From an uncultured Flavobacteriales bacterium (lineage in GTDB: Bacteria > Bacteroidota > Bacteroidia > Flavobacteriales > Schleiferiaceae), in assembly GCA_905478295.1 (NCBI GenBank), contig CAJQHZ010000004.1:1-64000 (forward strand): DNA of 64,000 nt, written 5' to 3'. The notes beneath the pieces were generated by a model that saw only the letters and a list, made by a program, of their open reading frames with translations, made no database searches and had not been told where the DNA came from. This document shows, piece by piece, positions 49,387-58,740 of the stretch; within the stretch, counting starts at the first letter, position 1; every line of letters starts with the position of its first letter. The translations under genes were made by a program, and so were the position numbers.

Positions 49387-50759
49387 TCGCGTATCAACTT
49401 TTGAGCTAAAACGTAATCTGCTGCTCTTTTAGCCAGTACTCCAACGGCATCTTTCCTCATGGATGAAGTGCTTTTAACGCGTTTGTTTCCCTTGCGTAAG
49501 CGGTTTAACCGCCCGCTATCGTTAGATCGTCTGTCGCTCGCGTGCGCTTTGTGTTGGTAGCGCCAACTGCCTGAATATAAATCACCTAATCCGGCATACT
49601 GAATGTAATGAACTTCATCAGAGAAATCTTGGTGGTACGTCTCTGTCCATAAAATTTTTGATGTGGCTCTCTCAACCAATGCGACCTGCATATCGTAACT
49701 GGCGTCATTACGTTTGTGAAACTCTGCGTACGTCACTTTTTTGTATTCCGCTTTTTTAACCTCTTCGCCCTCTTCGTTTTTCGCAGTAGCGTAGTACTTC
49801 TCCCATCCTTTTTTCGTCTCTTTAAAGAGCTTTCCTTCGTCCTCGTGTGCGTGGGTGATGATAACCTTCAGGTATCCATCGGCTGCCAGCAGTTCCTGGG
49901 TCACGGCTGCTTCGTTTGTTGAACCATTGATGATCGCTTCTTGCTCTTGTTGTAGTAAATCAAAATTGGTGCGGTCCAAAAGTTCTAGAAAAGGATCTTT
50001 TTCGCGTTGTATCAAAGAAATCACGGCGCTCTGCAAAGCGGCTGACATGGTTGCCTCACTACCGGTAATGTTTGGGTCTGAAATAATGCCAAGTCTGTAC
50101 TTACCGCGCTCAATAGCTTGCTCCTCTAGTTTGCGCAATAGGCTCTGCTTTGGATATTTCTTTAAAATGGGTTGCAGCAATTCGTATACATCACGATACT
50201 CTGTTTTTTCTAGAAGTTCAAGCGCTGCCACATACAGCGGTTCGACCTCTGCAAACTCAAGGAGTTCCCCAACGTCCTTGTAATCTGGGTCCAGTTCCTT
50301 GATTTCCAAAAGGTTTTTTAGAGCGCGTTCGTATTCCCGCGTTCGAATCCATTTGTTCGCACGTTCGTATTTCTGTGCAAGAAAGCGGTCCAATTGGTCC
50401 CCGTAGTCCTGATCGTAAAAGCCTTCATAGCGGCTTGTATTAATGTATGGGGCTAAATAGTTGCGCCATTTTTCGGCATCACGAAATTTATAGATTGACG
50501 CACTGTCATTGCCGTCGGCGAAGCGGTAGTTTGTAAAAAGCTCTTCGAGTAAAGCGCTGCCGGCTTCTTCCATAGCAATGCGGTATTTGACCTTGTTTGG
50601 TTTGCGGTCAATAGCCCTTTTATATGAGGTAACACTTTCCTTAAGCATGCTCGCCCCGGCATACTTTTTACCCGATTTATAATGGTGCTTCGCACCTTGA
50701 CATCCACTTAATGCGAGTGCCAGAGTCAAAATCAATCCTAAATTCCTCATTTTCTTCAT
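49383..50759 (-). CDS. Lipoprotein with TPR and CsgG/LpoB-like regions
   Basis: 458 residues. Lipobox LALSGCQGA with Cys20. Residues ~30-220 are TPR-like helices (YKRAIDRKPNKVKYRIAM, REYERALKNLLEIKELDP). The middle resembles the nucleotide-less CsgG/LpoB fold (LGIISDPNITGSEATMSAAL, FLELLDRTNFDLLQQEQEAI). The C-terminus is basic (HKAHASDRRSNDSGRLNRLRKGNKR) and ends with a helix ADYVLAQKL. CsgG relatives build outer-membrane channels or activate cell-wall synthases; neither is shown here. It heads a two-gene operon with the LPP20-like gene. Confidence 0.72.
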   Translation of the reverse strand: MKKMRNLGLILTLALALSGCQGAKHHYKSGKKYAGASMLKESVTSYKRAIDRKPNKVKYRIAMEEAGSALLEELFTNYRFADGNDSASIYKFRDAEKWRNYLAPYINTSRYEGFYDQDYGDQLDRFLAQKYERANKWIRTREYERALKNLLEIKELDPDYKDVGELLEFAEVEPLYVAALELLEKTEYRDVYELLQPILKKYPKQSLLRKLEEQAIERGKYRLGIISDPNITGSEATMSAALQSAVISLIQREKDPFLELLDRTNFDLLQQEQEAIINGSTNEAAVTQELLAADGYLKVIITHAHEDEGKLFKETKKGWEKYYATAKNEEGEEVKKAEYKKVTYAEFHKRNDASYDMQVALVERATSKILWTETYHQDFSDEVHYIQYAGLGDLYSGSWRYQHKAHASDRRSNDSGRLNRLRKGNKRVKSTSSMRKDAVGVLAKRAADYVLAQKLIRE

Positions 50760-50824
50760 CGGGTTGTATAAAACAAAAGCCGTGCCTTAGGCCTTAAAGG
50801 TAGGTCACTCCTTATTTTTATCCT

Positions 50825-51592
50825 ATGAAAGATCCATTGATTCTACTCTCTCCATCGAAAGGAATGTCCAGTGAACACCAACCTGTGCCAAGCACGGCGC
50901 GGGCTTGTATGTTCCCCGAAATAACTACGGAGGTAGCGAAGGCGGTCCAACAGTTAACTTCGGATGAGGCGCGGAAATTATTTAAAGTAAGTGCCGCGCT
51001 CTGGCCAGCCGTTGCAAATCTTTGGTCGGAAAATACGCGGTCGTTCGTTGACGTATCCAACGGCTTACAAGGGTTAACGGCCTATAATGGCGAAGCCTTT
51101 AAATTTCTTAATGCAGCGGAATTGTCCGTCGAAGGAAAGGCAAATGCACTACGATCTTTGTATGTGATGAGTGCATTGTATGGTGTCGTTTCCAGTACCA
51201 TGTACATTGCGCCCTACCGCCTGGAAATGCAATCTCGTTTGGAAGTAGCGGCGCATAAAAATATATACAGTTTGTGGCGTCCTATTTTAACGCAATGGAT
51301 CAATGATTTGGACGTATCCTTTATTATAGATGCCTGTAGTGGCGAATACAGTAAGGCAATCGATTGGAAGAACGTGAAGCACCCGTATGTTCAAATTGAT
51401 TTTAAGCAAATGAAAAACGGTCAAATCAAATCGGTTTCTGCTTTCAGTAAGCAGGCGAGAGGTGCTTTTGTCCGCTGGTGTTTAGAAAACAACATTAAAG
51501 AAATGGAGTCGTTAACATCCTTCCAAGAAATGGGGTACCGAATGCATACATTTGACGATAATAAATTGGTATTTTTGAGGGATTCACAATGA
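50825..51592 (+). CDS. yaaA: Peroxide stress protein YaaA (UPF0246)
   Basis: 255 residues. Family motifs ILLSPSKGM at the N-terminus, GLQGLTAYNGEAF, LYVMSALYGVVS, APYRLEMQ and IIDACSGEYSKAI are all present. In E. coli YaaA is induced by OxyR and limits free iron and DNA damage during peroxide stress; it also has DNA-binding activity in vitro. The stop overlaps the start of the next gene (ATGA). Confidence 0.92.
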   Translation: MKDPLILLSPSKGMSSEHQPVPSTARACMFPEITTEVAKAVQQLTSDEARKLFKVSAALWPAVANLWSENTRSFVDVSNGLQGLTAYNGEAFKFLNAAELSVEGKANALRSLYVMSALYGVVSSTMYIAPYRLEMQSRLEVAAHKNIYSLWRPILTQWINDLDVSFIIDACSGEYSKAIDWKNVKHPYVQIDFKQMKNGQIKSVSAFSKQARGAFVRWCLENNIKEMESLTSFQEMGYRMHTFDDNKLVFLRDSQ

Positions 51593-52293
51593 TTATGAAG
51601 AATATAAAATACATCGCCCTTGTGGCGGCAATAGTCGGAACGACTTTTAATGCGACAGCACAGCGTGCAACTGCCTTTTTGGAATTGGGCGGTTATGCTA
51701 TGACACAGAATTACCTTGGCGATGTCAATGGTCGAAGTTTAGGCGCATTGACTCAAGAGGCTCGTTTTGGATTGGGAACCCAATTAAAGTACAACTTCAA
51801 TAGTTTGTTTAGTTTAGGTGCGGATATAAACTACGGTAGTATTTACAGCCACGATAATCTTCACGGGAATGCAACTCGTGATTATCAGGTTGACACGGAT
51901 CTCTTAAATGTTAATGTGTTTACGAATATGCATTTTATTCCCTTCGGAAAATACAATCAACGCAACCACCACACCCCGTTTATTCACGTCGGTGTGGGCG
52001 CTTTGACTTACCAGCCACATTTGAATACGAATGCACAATACCCTGAAGAAATTGCACTGTACCCAGGCACGGGTCACACATATACGTATGCCGTTGGATT
52101 TGGTTGGAGAATTCGTAGGTCGCTGAAAAGTTTTTACAATCTAGGTATCTATTACAATGGATTTGGCGTTTCTAACGTGGAAGGTTTTAATTATACCGCA
52201 GAATATTTAGATGCGAATCCTGCAGAGCGCAATGCACTCGATGGAAGCATTACATTTAAATTCGGAATGAGTTTAGGTTTCTTCGAGCAATAA
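51589..52293 (+). CDS. Outer-membrane beta-barrel protein (DUF6089-like)
   Basis: 234 residues (ATG 51589, or ATG 51595 for MKNIKYIALVAAIV). Signal peptide ends FNATAQ. The mature N-terminus FLELGGYAMTQNYLGDVNG matches the opening of DUF6089-type Bacteroidota OMPs, and alternating strands run to a terminal FGMSLGFFEQ. About eight strands are predicted. Function unknown. Overlapping yaaA by 4 bases suggests co-expression, possibly by genome packing rather than shared function. A hairpin terminator follows. Confidence 0.75.
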   Translation: MIMKNIKYIALVAAIVGTTFNATAQRATAFLELGGYAMTQNYLGDVNGRSLGALTQEARFGLGTQLKYNFNSLFSLGADINYGSIYSHDNLHGNATRDYQVDTDLLNVNVFTNMHFIPFGKYNQRNHHTPFIHVGVGALTYQPHLNTNAQYPEEIALYPGTGHTYTYAVGFGWRIRRSLKSFYNLGIYYNGFGVSNVEGFNYTAEYLDANPAERNALDGSITFKFGMSLGFFEQ

Positions 52294-52320
52294 GTTCGGC
52301 ACAGCCTTTGAACCATATAT

Positions 52321-52349
52321 AGGGCCCTCCAAAAGAGTGGCCCTTTTTT
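52321..52349 (+). terminator. Intrinsic terminator after the OMP gene
   Basis: AGGGCC/GGCCCT stem with inner TC/GA pairing, followed by six Ts, 27 bases after the stop. Confidence 0.75.
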
Positions 52350-52403
52350 GACCTTAAGTGACAGCATGACGCGGAATTTAAGGCAAACCCTTAATTGATT
52401 TGA

Positions 52404-54860
52404 ATGAATATGGACACATTGTCACTTAGCGATATCATTAGCGAAAGCACGGAATTTATTCCTTTAATGACTTCTGATGAAGAGGTTGAAATTCAAGATG
52501 ATCAGCTTCCAGAATTACTTCCTATACTACCGTTGCGAAATACGGTGATTTTCCCTGGTGTCGTTGCGCCTATTACAGCCGGTCGCGATAAAAGTCTTCG
52601 ATTGATTAAGAGCATCAAAGAAGATCAGAAATTCGTTGGAATGATCGCACAGCGGGATGGCGATACTGAAGATCCTGGTCAAGCTGAGGTATTCCCGACA
52701 GGAACCTTAGCTCAGATAGTGAAAAGTTTTAAAATGCCCGATGGCAATACGACGATCATCATACAGGGTAAGAAACGCTTTAGAATTTTAGAGTGGGTTG
52801 AGACCGAACCTTTTAATATGGCGAAGGTTGAATTCCTTCCGGAGTTCGTTCCAGCCGAGGATGATGCAGAATTCACGGTGCTCATGGACTCTATAAAGGA
52901 TATTGCTTCTAGATTAATTCAAGAGAGCCCCCACATTCCAAGCGAGGCGCAATCTGCATTAGACAATATAAAGAGTAATACGTTCCTGCTCAACTTCATC
53001 GCTTCGAATAGCAGTATGAATCTCGAGAAGAAGCAAGAGGTTTTAGAGTTAGATTCTTTGAACGATCGCGCATTAAAGGTTTTGGAGGGATTGAATCTCG
53101 AATTGAAAATGCTTGAGGTGAAGAATGAAATTCATGATAAAGTAAAACACGAATTCGATCAGCAGCAACGCGAGTATTTCTTACACCAACAGATGAAAAC
53201 CATTCAAGAAGAGTTGGGTGGGAATAGCAGTGAAGGCGATATCGAAGAAATGCGTCAAAAGTCAAAAGGTAAAACTTGGGACAATAAGACGGCTGAACAC
53301 TTTGAAAAGGAGTTGCGTAAGTTGCAACGATTGAATCCGCAGATGCCGGAATTCGCCATTCAGCGAAACTATTTAGAGTTTATGTTGGATTTACCTTTCC
53401 AGAGCAAAGGTGATGCAAGTATAAATCTGAAATCGGCTCAAAAAGCGCTTGATAATGATCATTATGGTCTAGAAAAAGTGAAAGAGCGTATTTTAGAGCA
53501 TCTCGCTGTTCTTAAGCTTAAGGGAGATATGAAAAGCCCTATTCTGTGTTTAGCTGGGCCTCCTGGTGTTGGTAAAACCTCGTTGGGAAAGTCCGTAGCG
53601 GAGGCTTTGGGGCGTCCTTACGTGCGAATGTCTTTAGGTGGGCTGCGTGATGAGGCCGAAATTCGTGGACACCGTAAAACGTACATAGGAGCCATGCCCG
53701 GCCGTGTATTACAGAATATGAAAAAGGCCGGTTCGAACGATCCCGTATTCATATTGGATGAGATTGATAAATTAAGCTACGGTGTAGGTGGTGATCCGTC
53801 TTCGTCGATGTTAGAGGTGCTTGATCCAGAGCAGAATAATAGTTTCTACGATAACTATTTGGAAATGGGTTACGACTTGAGCAAAGTGTTTTTTATCGCT
53901 ACTGCGAATAATCTAGGTGCAATTCAGCCAGCGTTGTTAGACCGCATGGAGATCATCGACGTATCAGGTTATACGACCGACGAAAAAGTTGAGATTGCAA
54001 AACGCCATTTAGTGCCAAAGCAGCTTGCGAACCATGGATTAACGAAGGACCAATTCAGCATTGGAAAGCCAGAATTAAAGGCTGTGGTCGAAGGCTATAC
54101 TCGCGAAAGTGGTGTGCGTTCGCTAGACAAAAAAGTGGCAAAACTCATTCGTCATTCCGCTAAGGATATCGCTATGGGCGATGCCGAAGTGATTAAGATA
54201 GCGAAAGATAGCATAGGCACTGTACTTGGTCCTGCCAGAGAGCGAGACAGTTACGAAGGCAACCACCATGCTGGTGTGGTCACTGGACTGGCTTGGACGC
54301 CTGTAGGTGGTGATATTTTATTTATCGAAAGCTCTATAAGTAGAGGCAGCGGAAAAGTAATTGTAACGGGGAATCTAGGCGATGTGATGAAGGAGAGTGC
54401 AACGATTGCACTTGCATATTTAAAAAGTAATGCAGAAGAATTAGGCATCGATCCTAAGCTTTTTACATCGTACGATATAAACATTCACGTACCTCAAGGT
54501 GCCATTCCCAAAGACGGGCCGTCAGCGGGGGTCACCTTACTTACGGCATTGACGAGCTTGTTCACTCAGAAACGTGTAGCCGCGAAACTTGCAATGACTG
54601 GGGAAATCACGCTTCGCGGTAAGGTATTGCCTGTTGGGGGAATAAAAGAAAAAATCTTAGCTGCGAAGCGCGCAATGATTACGACCATCATTCTTTGCGA
54701 TAAGAACCGCAAGGACATTGAGGAAATCGAAGCCCACTATTTAAAGGGCATGACCTTCCATTATGTAGGAGAAATGCAAGAAGTTTTGGATTTAGCTATC
54801 TTAGACCAAAAGGTGAAAAATGCGAAGAAGCTAGTGCCTGTGGAAGTTAAAAAATCTTGA
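52404..54860 (+). CDS. lon: Lon protease (endopeptidase La)
   Basis: 818 residues. LON substrate-binding domain ([20 protein letters not shown]), coiled coil with [23 protein letters not shown]+ module with [13 protein letters not shown] and the FILDEIDKL Walker B, and S16 protease domain with catalytic Ser in PKDGPSAGV and Lys in GGIKEK. The cytoplasmic ATP-dependent protease degrades misfolded and regulatory proteins. A TTGATTTG element near -5 of the start is a weak promoter candidate. The lon stop overlaps the porQ start. Confidence 0.97.
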   Translation: MNMDTLSLSDIISESTEFIPLMTSDEEVEIQDDQLPELLPILPLRNTVIFPGVVAPITAGRDKSLRLIKSIKEDQKFVGMIAQRDGDTEDPGQAEVFPTGTLAQIVKSFKMPDGNTTIIIQGKKRFRILEWVETEPFNMAKVEFLPEFVPAEDDAEFTVLMDSIKDIASRLIQESPHIPSEAQSALDNIKSNTFLLNFIASNSSMNLEKKQEVLELDSLNDRALKVLEGLNLELKMLEVKNEIHDKVKHEFDQQQREYFLHQQMKTIQEELGGNSSEGDIEEMRQKSKGKTWDNKTAEHFEKELRKLQRLNPQMPEFAIQRNYLEFMLDLPFQSKGDASINLKSAQKALDNDHYGLEKVKERILEHLAVLKLKGDMKSPILCLAGPPGVGKTSLGKSVAEALGRPYVRMSLGGLRDEAEIRGHRKTYIGAMPGRVLQNMKKAGSNDPVFILDEIDKLSYGVGGDPSSSMLEVLDPEQNNSFYDNYLEMGYDLSKVFFIATANNLGAIQPALLDRMEIIDVSGYTTDEKVEIAKRHLVPKQLANHGLTKDQFSIGKPELKAVVEGYTRESGVRSLDKKVAKLIRHSAKDIAMGDAEVIKIAKDSIGTVLGPARERDSYEGNHHAGVVTGLAWTPVGGDILFIESSISRGSGKVIVTGNLGDVMKESATIALAYLKSNAEELGIDPKLFTSYDINIHVPQGAIPKDGPSAGVTLLTALTSLFTQKRVAAKLAMTGEITLRGKVLPVGGIKEKILAAKRAMITTIILCDKNRKDIEEIEAHYLKGMTFHYVGEMQEVLDLAILDQKVKNAKKLVPVEVKKS

Positions 54861-55858
54861 TAAGAGCCCTTGCCATAACGGTATTATGGAGTTCGCTGGC
54901 CCTTGCACAAAGCGGAGGATCAGGTGTGTTCTCTTTTCTCGACAGGAGTGTTTTCGCTGGAAGCGCTGCTTTGGGAAACACGTCCTATATCAATCCTGGA
55001 CCTGTTGGTGCATTTGCGGTTCAAAATCCACTTTTGCTTAACGATAGCACTTTGTTTCAACTGGAAATGAGCGGAGGTTCCCTTGGGGAAGGCATTCAGT
55101 TACTTCAAGGGAGTTATGGTTTTAAGATAAAAGGACATCCCGTTATTGCAGCCGCCCAAACCATTCAGTATGGCGAGTTTACCGCTACAGATGTTTGGGG
55201 GAATAACTTAGGTGTGTTCTACGCCGGAGATATTGCATTGTCCCTAGGAACGCCACTGGCTGAATGGCGTGAATGGCGCTTCGGAATGACCGGGAAATTA
55301 GTCAACGGAACCTACGAAAGTTACCAGAGCTGGGCATTAGCATTAGATTTTCAGGCAATGACACGACTAAAGAGTGGGTTAGATGTTGCTGTACTTTTAA
55401 AAAATACGGGTAGACAATTGTCCACTTTTGCTGGAACGAGAGAAGCACTTCCGTTAAACGTATTGGTCGCTTTTGGACAAAAACTGGAGTATGCTCCCTT
55501 CCGTTGGGTTCTGGTGGTGGATCAGCTGAACCGGCCTAATTTGGGCTACGATGATCCTAATCTTGTGACGATAGATCCGGTTACAGGCGAGACGACGCAG
55601 GGTAGACAATCGTTATTGAATCTTGGTCTACGTCACTTAAATGGATCTTTAGAATTTCTACCCACACAACGCTTGCATATTATGGCGGGATATAGCTTTA
55701 GACGTCAATTTGAGATGGCCTTATCAGACCGCAGAACGAGCGGCGGCTTTACACTGGGTGCATCGGTCTATTTTTCAAAATTCCAGTTGCACTTTGCCAA
55801 TGAATTGCGCAGTGTAGCTGGGCGAATGAATACCCTATCTTTAAATCTGAATTTATAA
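54857..55858 (+). CDS. porQ: Type IX secretion system protein PorQ
   Basis: 333 residues with a TTG start inside the lon stop (TTGA); there is no ATG at the signal peptide [17 protein letters not shown]. The mature start GGSGVFSFLDRSVFAGSAALGN resembles the F-L---S-R-AALGG opening of PorQ, followed by NPGPVGAFAVQNPLLL and a barrel ending LSLNLNL. PorQ is a FadL-like outer-membrane protein that works with PorU, PorV and PorZ in processing and attaching T9SS cargo. The lon-porQ-cmk order is, as I recall, shared with other Flavobacteriia. Cargo genes are found elsewhere in the window. Confidence 0.85.
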   Translation: MIRALAITVLWSSLALAQSGGSGVFSFLDRSVFAGSAALGNTSYINPGPVGAFAVQNPLLLNDSTLFQLEMSGGSLGEGIQLLQGSYGFKIKGHPVIAAAQTIQYGEFTATDVWGNNLGVFYAGDIALSLGTPLAEWREWRFGMTGKLVNGTYESYQSWALALDFQAMTRLKSGLDVAVLLKNTGRQLSTFAGTREALPLNVLVAFGQKLEYAPFRWVLVVDQLNRPNLGYDDPNLVTIDPVTGETTQGRQSLLNLGLRHLNGSLEFLPTQRLHIMAGYSFRRQFEMALSDRRTSGGFTLGASVYFSKFQLHFANELRSVAGRMNTLSLNLNL

Positions 55859-55867
55859 CTATTCTTC

Positions 55868-56557
55868 ATGACCAAGCCGCTCACAATTGCTATAGATGGA
55901 CACAGTTCGACTGGAAAAAGTACGCTTGCAAAGGCACTTGCAAAATCCATGGGTTACGTCTATGTAGATTCTGGGGCGATGTACCGAGCAGTTGCTTTGT
56001 TCGCTTTGCGCAAGGGCTGGGTAAGTAAAGAAAACGGATGCGATGCTGTCGCGATTGAAAGTACACTGGACCAGGTGCAGATTACTTTTGAATTGGATGC
56101 GGCCGGTGTTAACGCAACTTTTTTGAATGGTCAGCGCGTAGAAGAAGAAATTCGAGAAATGGCCGTGAGTCACGTCGTATCCCATGTTGCAAAGCTATCT
56201 GAAGTACGACGTTACCTGGTTGCTTTGCAGCAGGCAATGGGCCGCAACGGGGGTGTTGTGATGGACGGCCGCGATATAGGAACGGTAGTTTTCCCCAACG
56301 CAGAGCTTAAGATTTTTATGACCGCATCGGACGATGTTCGGGCCGCACGTCGTAAAGCAGAATTGGATTTCAAAGGACAAGACGTTACCTTTCAAGAGGT
56401 GCTCGAAAATCTAAAGTCGCGGGATAAAGCGGATATGGAACGTTCAGATTCTCCGCTCATTGCAGCTGAGAATGCACGTACTTTAGACAACAGTACGATG
56501 AATCGTGAGGATCAATTTGAATTGGTCCTGGGTTGGACTCAAAGCTTGCTCGTTTAA
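55868..56557 (+). CDS. cmk: (d)CMP kinase
   Basis: 229 residues. P-loop IDGHSSTGKSTLAKALA, then YVDSGAMYRAVAL and VMDGRDIGTVVFPNA, are diagnostic. It phosphorylates CMP and dCMP for nucleic acid and CDP-lipid precursors. It starts 9 bases after porQ. Confidence 0.96.
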   Translation: MTKPLTIAIDGHSSTGKSTLAKALAKSMGYVYVDSGAMYRAVALFALRKGWVSKENGCDAVAIESTLDQVQITFELDAAGVNATFLNGQRVEEEIREMAVSHVVSHVAKLSEVRRYLVALQQAMGRNGGVVMDGRDIGTVVFPNAELKIFMTASDDVRAARRKAELDFKGQDVTFQEVLENLKSRDKADMERSDSPLIAAENARTLDNSTMNREDQFELVLGWTQSLLV

Positions 56558-56571
56558 GCCTTCTATGAGGC

Positions 56572-57228
56572 CTAGGGGCGTTTTGCCAGTTCGGTAATAC
56601 CGCCCTTCACAACATCACCTTCTTTTACAAGGATTTCACTGTCTAAAGGCAGGAATAAATCTACACGTGAGCCAAATTTGATAAAGCCGTATTCTGAACC
56701 TTGCAGAGCGAGGTTACCGGGCTTTGAATACATGACGATACGGCGTGCAACAGCACCAGCGATTTGGCGAAACAGTACTTTTCCCCAACGGTCATTATCT
56801 ATCGTGACGGTTGTACGTTCGTTCAGCGTAGAGCTTTTTGGGTGCCATGCTACGAGGAATTTACCTTCGTGATGTATGGCTTCTGCTACTCTACCACCCA
56901 ATGGATAGCGATTGACATGAACATTGAAGGGCGACATAAAGATGGATACTTGTATGCGTTTGTCTTTTAGGATTTCATCCTCAAAGACCTCTTCAATGGT
57001 TACTATCTTACCGTCTGCTGGGCAGATAACGGCATCAGGATTTAACGTAACTGTGCGCTTAGGATTGCGGAAAAATTGCAATACAACAGCATAGAGTATG
57101 ACACTGATGGCAAGTGATGCGATGTGAAGCCATTGTACATCCGCCAAATATTGAACGAGTGCATTAATTATAAATAGTGCGATGAATGAAACGGTAAGCG
57201 TTCCTTTTCCTTCTTTATGTATCGTCAT
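56572..57228 (-). CDS. psd: Phosphatidylserine decarboxylase (short type)
   Basis: 218 residues. Two N-terminal membrane helices (VSFIALFIINALVQYLA, IASLAISVILYAVVLQF), then ICPADGKIVTIEEVFED, IFMSPFNVHVNRYPLGGRV and the self-cleavage site in KFGSRVDLFLP, between Gly and Ser, which creates the pyruvoyl group. It converts phosphatidylserine to phosphatidylethanolamine. The start overlaps the cdsA stop by 4 bases, so the two phospholipid genes are coupled. Confidence 0.94.
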   Translation of the reverse strand: MTIHKEGKGTLTVSFIALFIINALVQYLADVQWLHIASLAISVILYAVVLQFFRNPKRTVTLNPDAVICPADGKIVTIEEVFEDEILKDKRIQVSIFMSPFNVHVNRYPLGGRVAEAIHHEGKFLVAWHPKSSTLNERTTVTIDNDRWGKVLFRQIAGAVARRIVMYSKPGNLALQGSEYGFIKFGSRVDLFLPLDSEILVKEGDVVKGGITELAKRP

Positions 57229-57995
57229 ATGAGTTGTATGTAATGATAAACTAAAGCGGCCACCGGTGCGGCTGTTATAAAACTATCGAGTCGGTCTAAA
57301 GCTCCACCGTGTCCGGGTAAAAATACACCTGAATCTTTGATATCTGCCTCACGTTTTAGTGAGGAGGCTACGAGGTCTCCAAAAGGAGCAGTGATTGCTA
57401 CTGTTAGGGCGAGAGAAAGGGCTGCCGCAGCTGAGGTCCAGCCTATATAATGGTTCACTACCACACCGACAATTAAGGTTCCAATAATACCGCCAATAAA
57501 TCCCTCAATCGTCTTTTTTGGAGAGAGTTTTGGAGCCAAAGGACGTTTGCCGAACTGTCGGCCGGCAAGATAGGCGAAGGTGTCGCTAGACCAGATCATG
57601 CTAAAGATGAAAAGAATGAGCCACGGGAAATCTTCAGCGATTTGAATGAGATACGCCATAGGCAACCATATATAGGCTAGTGCGAATAAACCCCGACGCA
57701 TTTCGTGTGCTGGACGATGTGAGCGCAACAATGATAACGCAAGAAGTACACCTATAAAAAGGGTAGAGGAAATGAGTTCTATAGGGCCACCCCACCCGAA
57801 AAAGAACCCAAGGACTAAGGCGATGGTCGTAAACGCAAGCAAAGGGAGTCGACTTTGAACGTCTAAAATTCTCGCAACTTCATTTAGAAGAAGCGTCGTA
57901 AATACCGCTAATAAATAGGGTCCAAAGTCGCTGTAGCCAAATGTACCGATGAGAACTAGGGCATAAATTCCTCCAAAGAGTGCGCGCTTTCCCAT
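57225..57995 (-). CDS. cdsA: Phosphatidate cytidylyltransferase
   Basis: 256 residues, about eight membrane helices. Signature SPKKTIEGFIGGI, then FGDLVASSLKREADIKDSG and PGHGGALDRLDS with the metal-binding Asp residues. It makes CDP-diacylglycerol, the branch point for phosphatidylserine/phosphatidylethanolamine and phosphatidylglycerol. It starts on the last base of the LUD gene stop. Confidence 0.95.
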   Translation of the reverse strand: MGKRALFGGIYALVLIGTFGYSDFGPYLLAVFTTLLLNEVARILDVQSRLPLLAFTTIALVLGFFFGWGGPIELISSTLFIGVLLALSLLRSHRPAHEMRRGLFALAYIWLPMAYLIQIAEDFPWLILFIFSMIWSSDTFAYLAGRQFGKRPLAPKLSPKKTIEGFIGGIIGTLIVGVVVNHYIGWTSAAAALSLALTVAITAPFGDLVASSLKREADIKDSGVFLPGHGGALDRLDSFITAAPVAALVYHYIQLI

Positions 57996-58612
57996 TAGGA
58001 TTCGTCTTCTATCAAAATTAAAAAGACCGTCCTTCCTTTGTTTGGATCTGCAGATGCCAGCTCTACCGCTTGATCGTGTGGTGCTCGGATTACTGCTATA
58101 TTCGAAGGTCTATTGTCACGGTGTTTTTGATTGATTGCAGCCAGACCGTCTCTAAGATTTGGCACGATTTGCGAGGTGTACGCAATGAGAACATGATGTT
58201 GGGGAAGGTCAACTAATTTTCTGCCACCTGTATGGTGTGAATGGATCATAATACCCCCATTAAATGAAATGAGCGCCTCACAGGTGCTTAGCACGGCGGG
58301 AAACTGACCGTCGTTTTCAAACGTGGTATCCAATTTTGTGTGGTTGCTCCAATCTGCGATTGTAGGGCTCGAAATATAAACTCCGCGCCACTGGTGATCT
58401 CTTGCGTATTGTTCTAAAGAATGAACGGCTTCTTGTAAGCTGGTACAGTACATGAAATTGCCACCACCTTCGGTAAAGGTTTGGACGAACTTCACATCTA
58501 AAGGTTCCTCTTTCTTAGGAGCGAACTTTCCTGCAGTACTTTCTTCGGTCTTCTCGCTTTTACCAAGAAGGCTAGTTTTAAGCTTTGAAAGAAATCCAGA
58601 GGATTTTGCCAT
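57995..58612 (-). CDS. LUD-domain (LutC-like) protein
   Basis: 205 residues. A basic N-terminus (FLSKLKTSLLGKSEKTEE) is followed by the LUD fold: VKFVQTFTEGGGNFMYC, LSTCEALISFNGGIMIHSHHTGGRKL, PQHHVLIAYTSQIV. LutC-type subunits belong to lactate oxidation complexes with LutA and LutB, but those genes are absent here. Its place directly before cdsA and psd, and after ftsH, suggests an independent, uncharacterised role. It has its own promoter region, since a terminator precedes it. Confidence 0.85.
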   Translation of the reverse strand: MAKSSGFLSKLKTSLLGKSEKTEESTAGKFAPKKEEPLDVKFVQTFTEGGGNFMYCTSLQEAVHSLEQYARDHQWRGVYISSPTIADWSNHTKLDTTFENDGQFPAVLSTCEALISFNGGIMIHSHHTGGRKLVDLPQHHVLIAYTSQIVPNLRDGLAAINQKHRDNRPSNIAVIRAPHDQAVELASADPNKGRTVFLILIEDES

Positions 58613-58684
58613 AGTACGAGAGACGTTTATTCAAAAATAATACGTGTAGACTAAATACTACCGCTCGCGCCCCGTAGCTATTAA

Positions 58685-58713
58685 CAAAAAACCGCGGCCC
58701 AACGGGCCGCGGT
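58685..58713 (-). terminator. Intrinsic terminator after ftsH
   Basis: Ten-base GC stem ACCGCGGCCC with its complement, 3-base loop, followed on the minus strand by a T run. It insulates ftsH from the LUD-cdsA-psd genes. Confidence 0.9.
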
Positions 58714-58740
58714 TCTTAAGTTTCACAATCTGCTAAAGGC

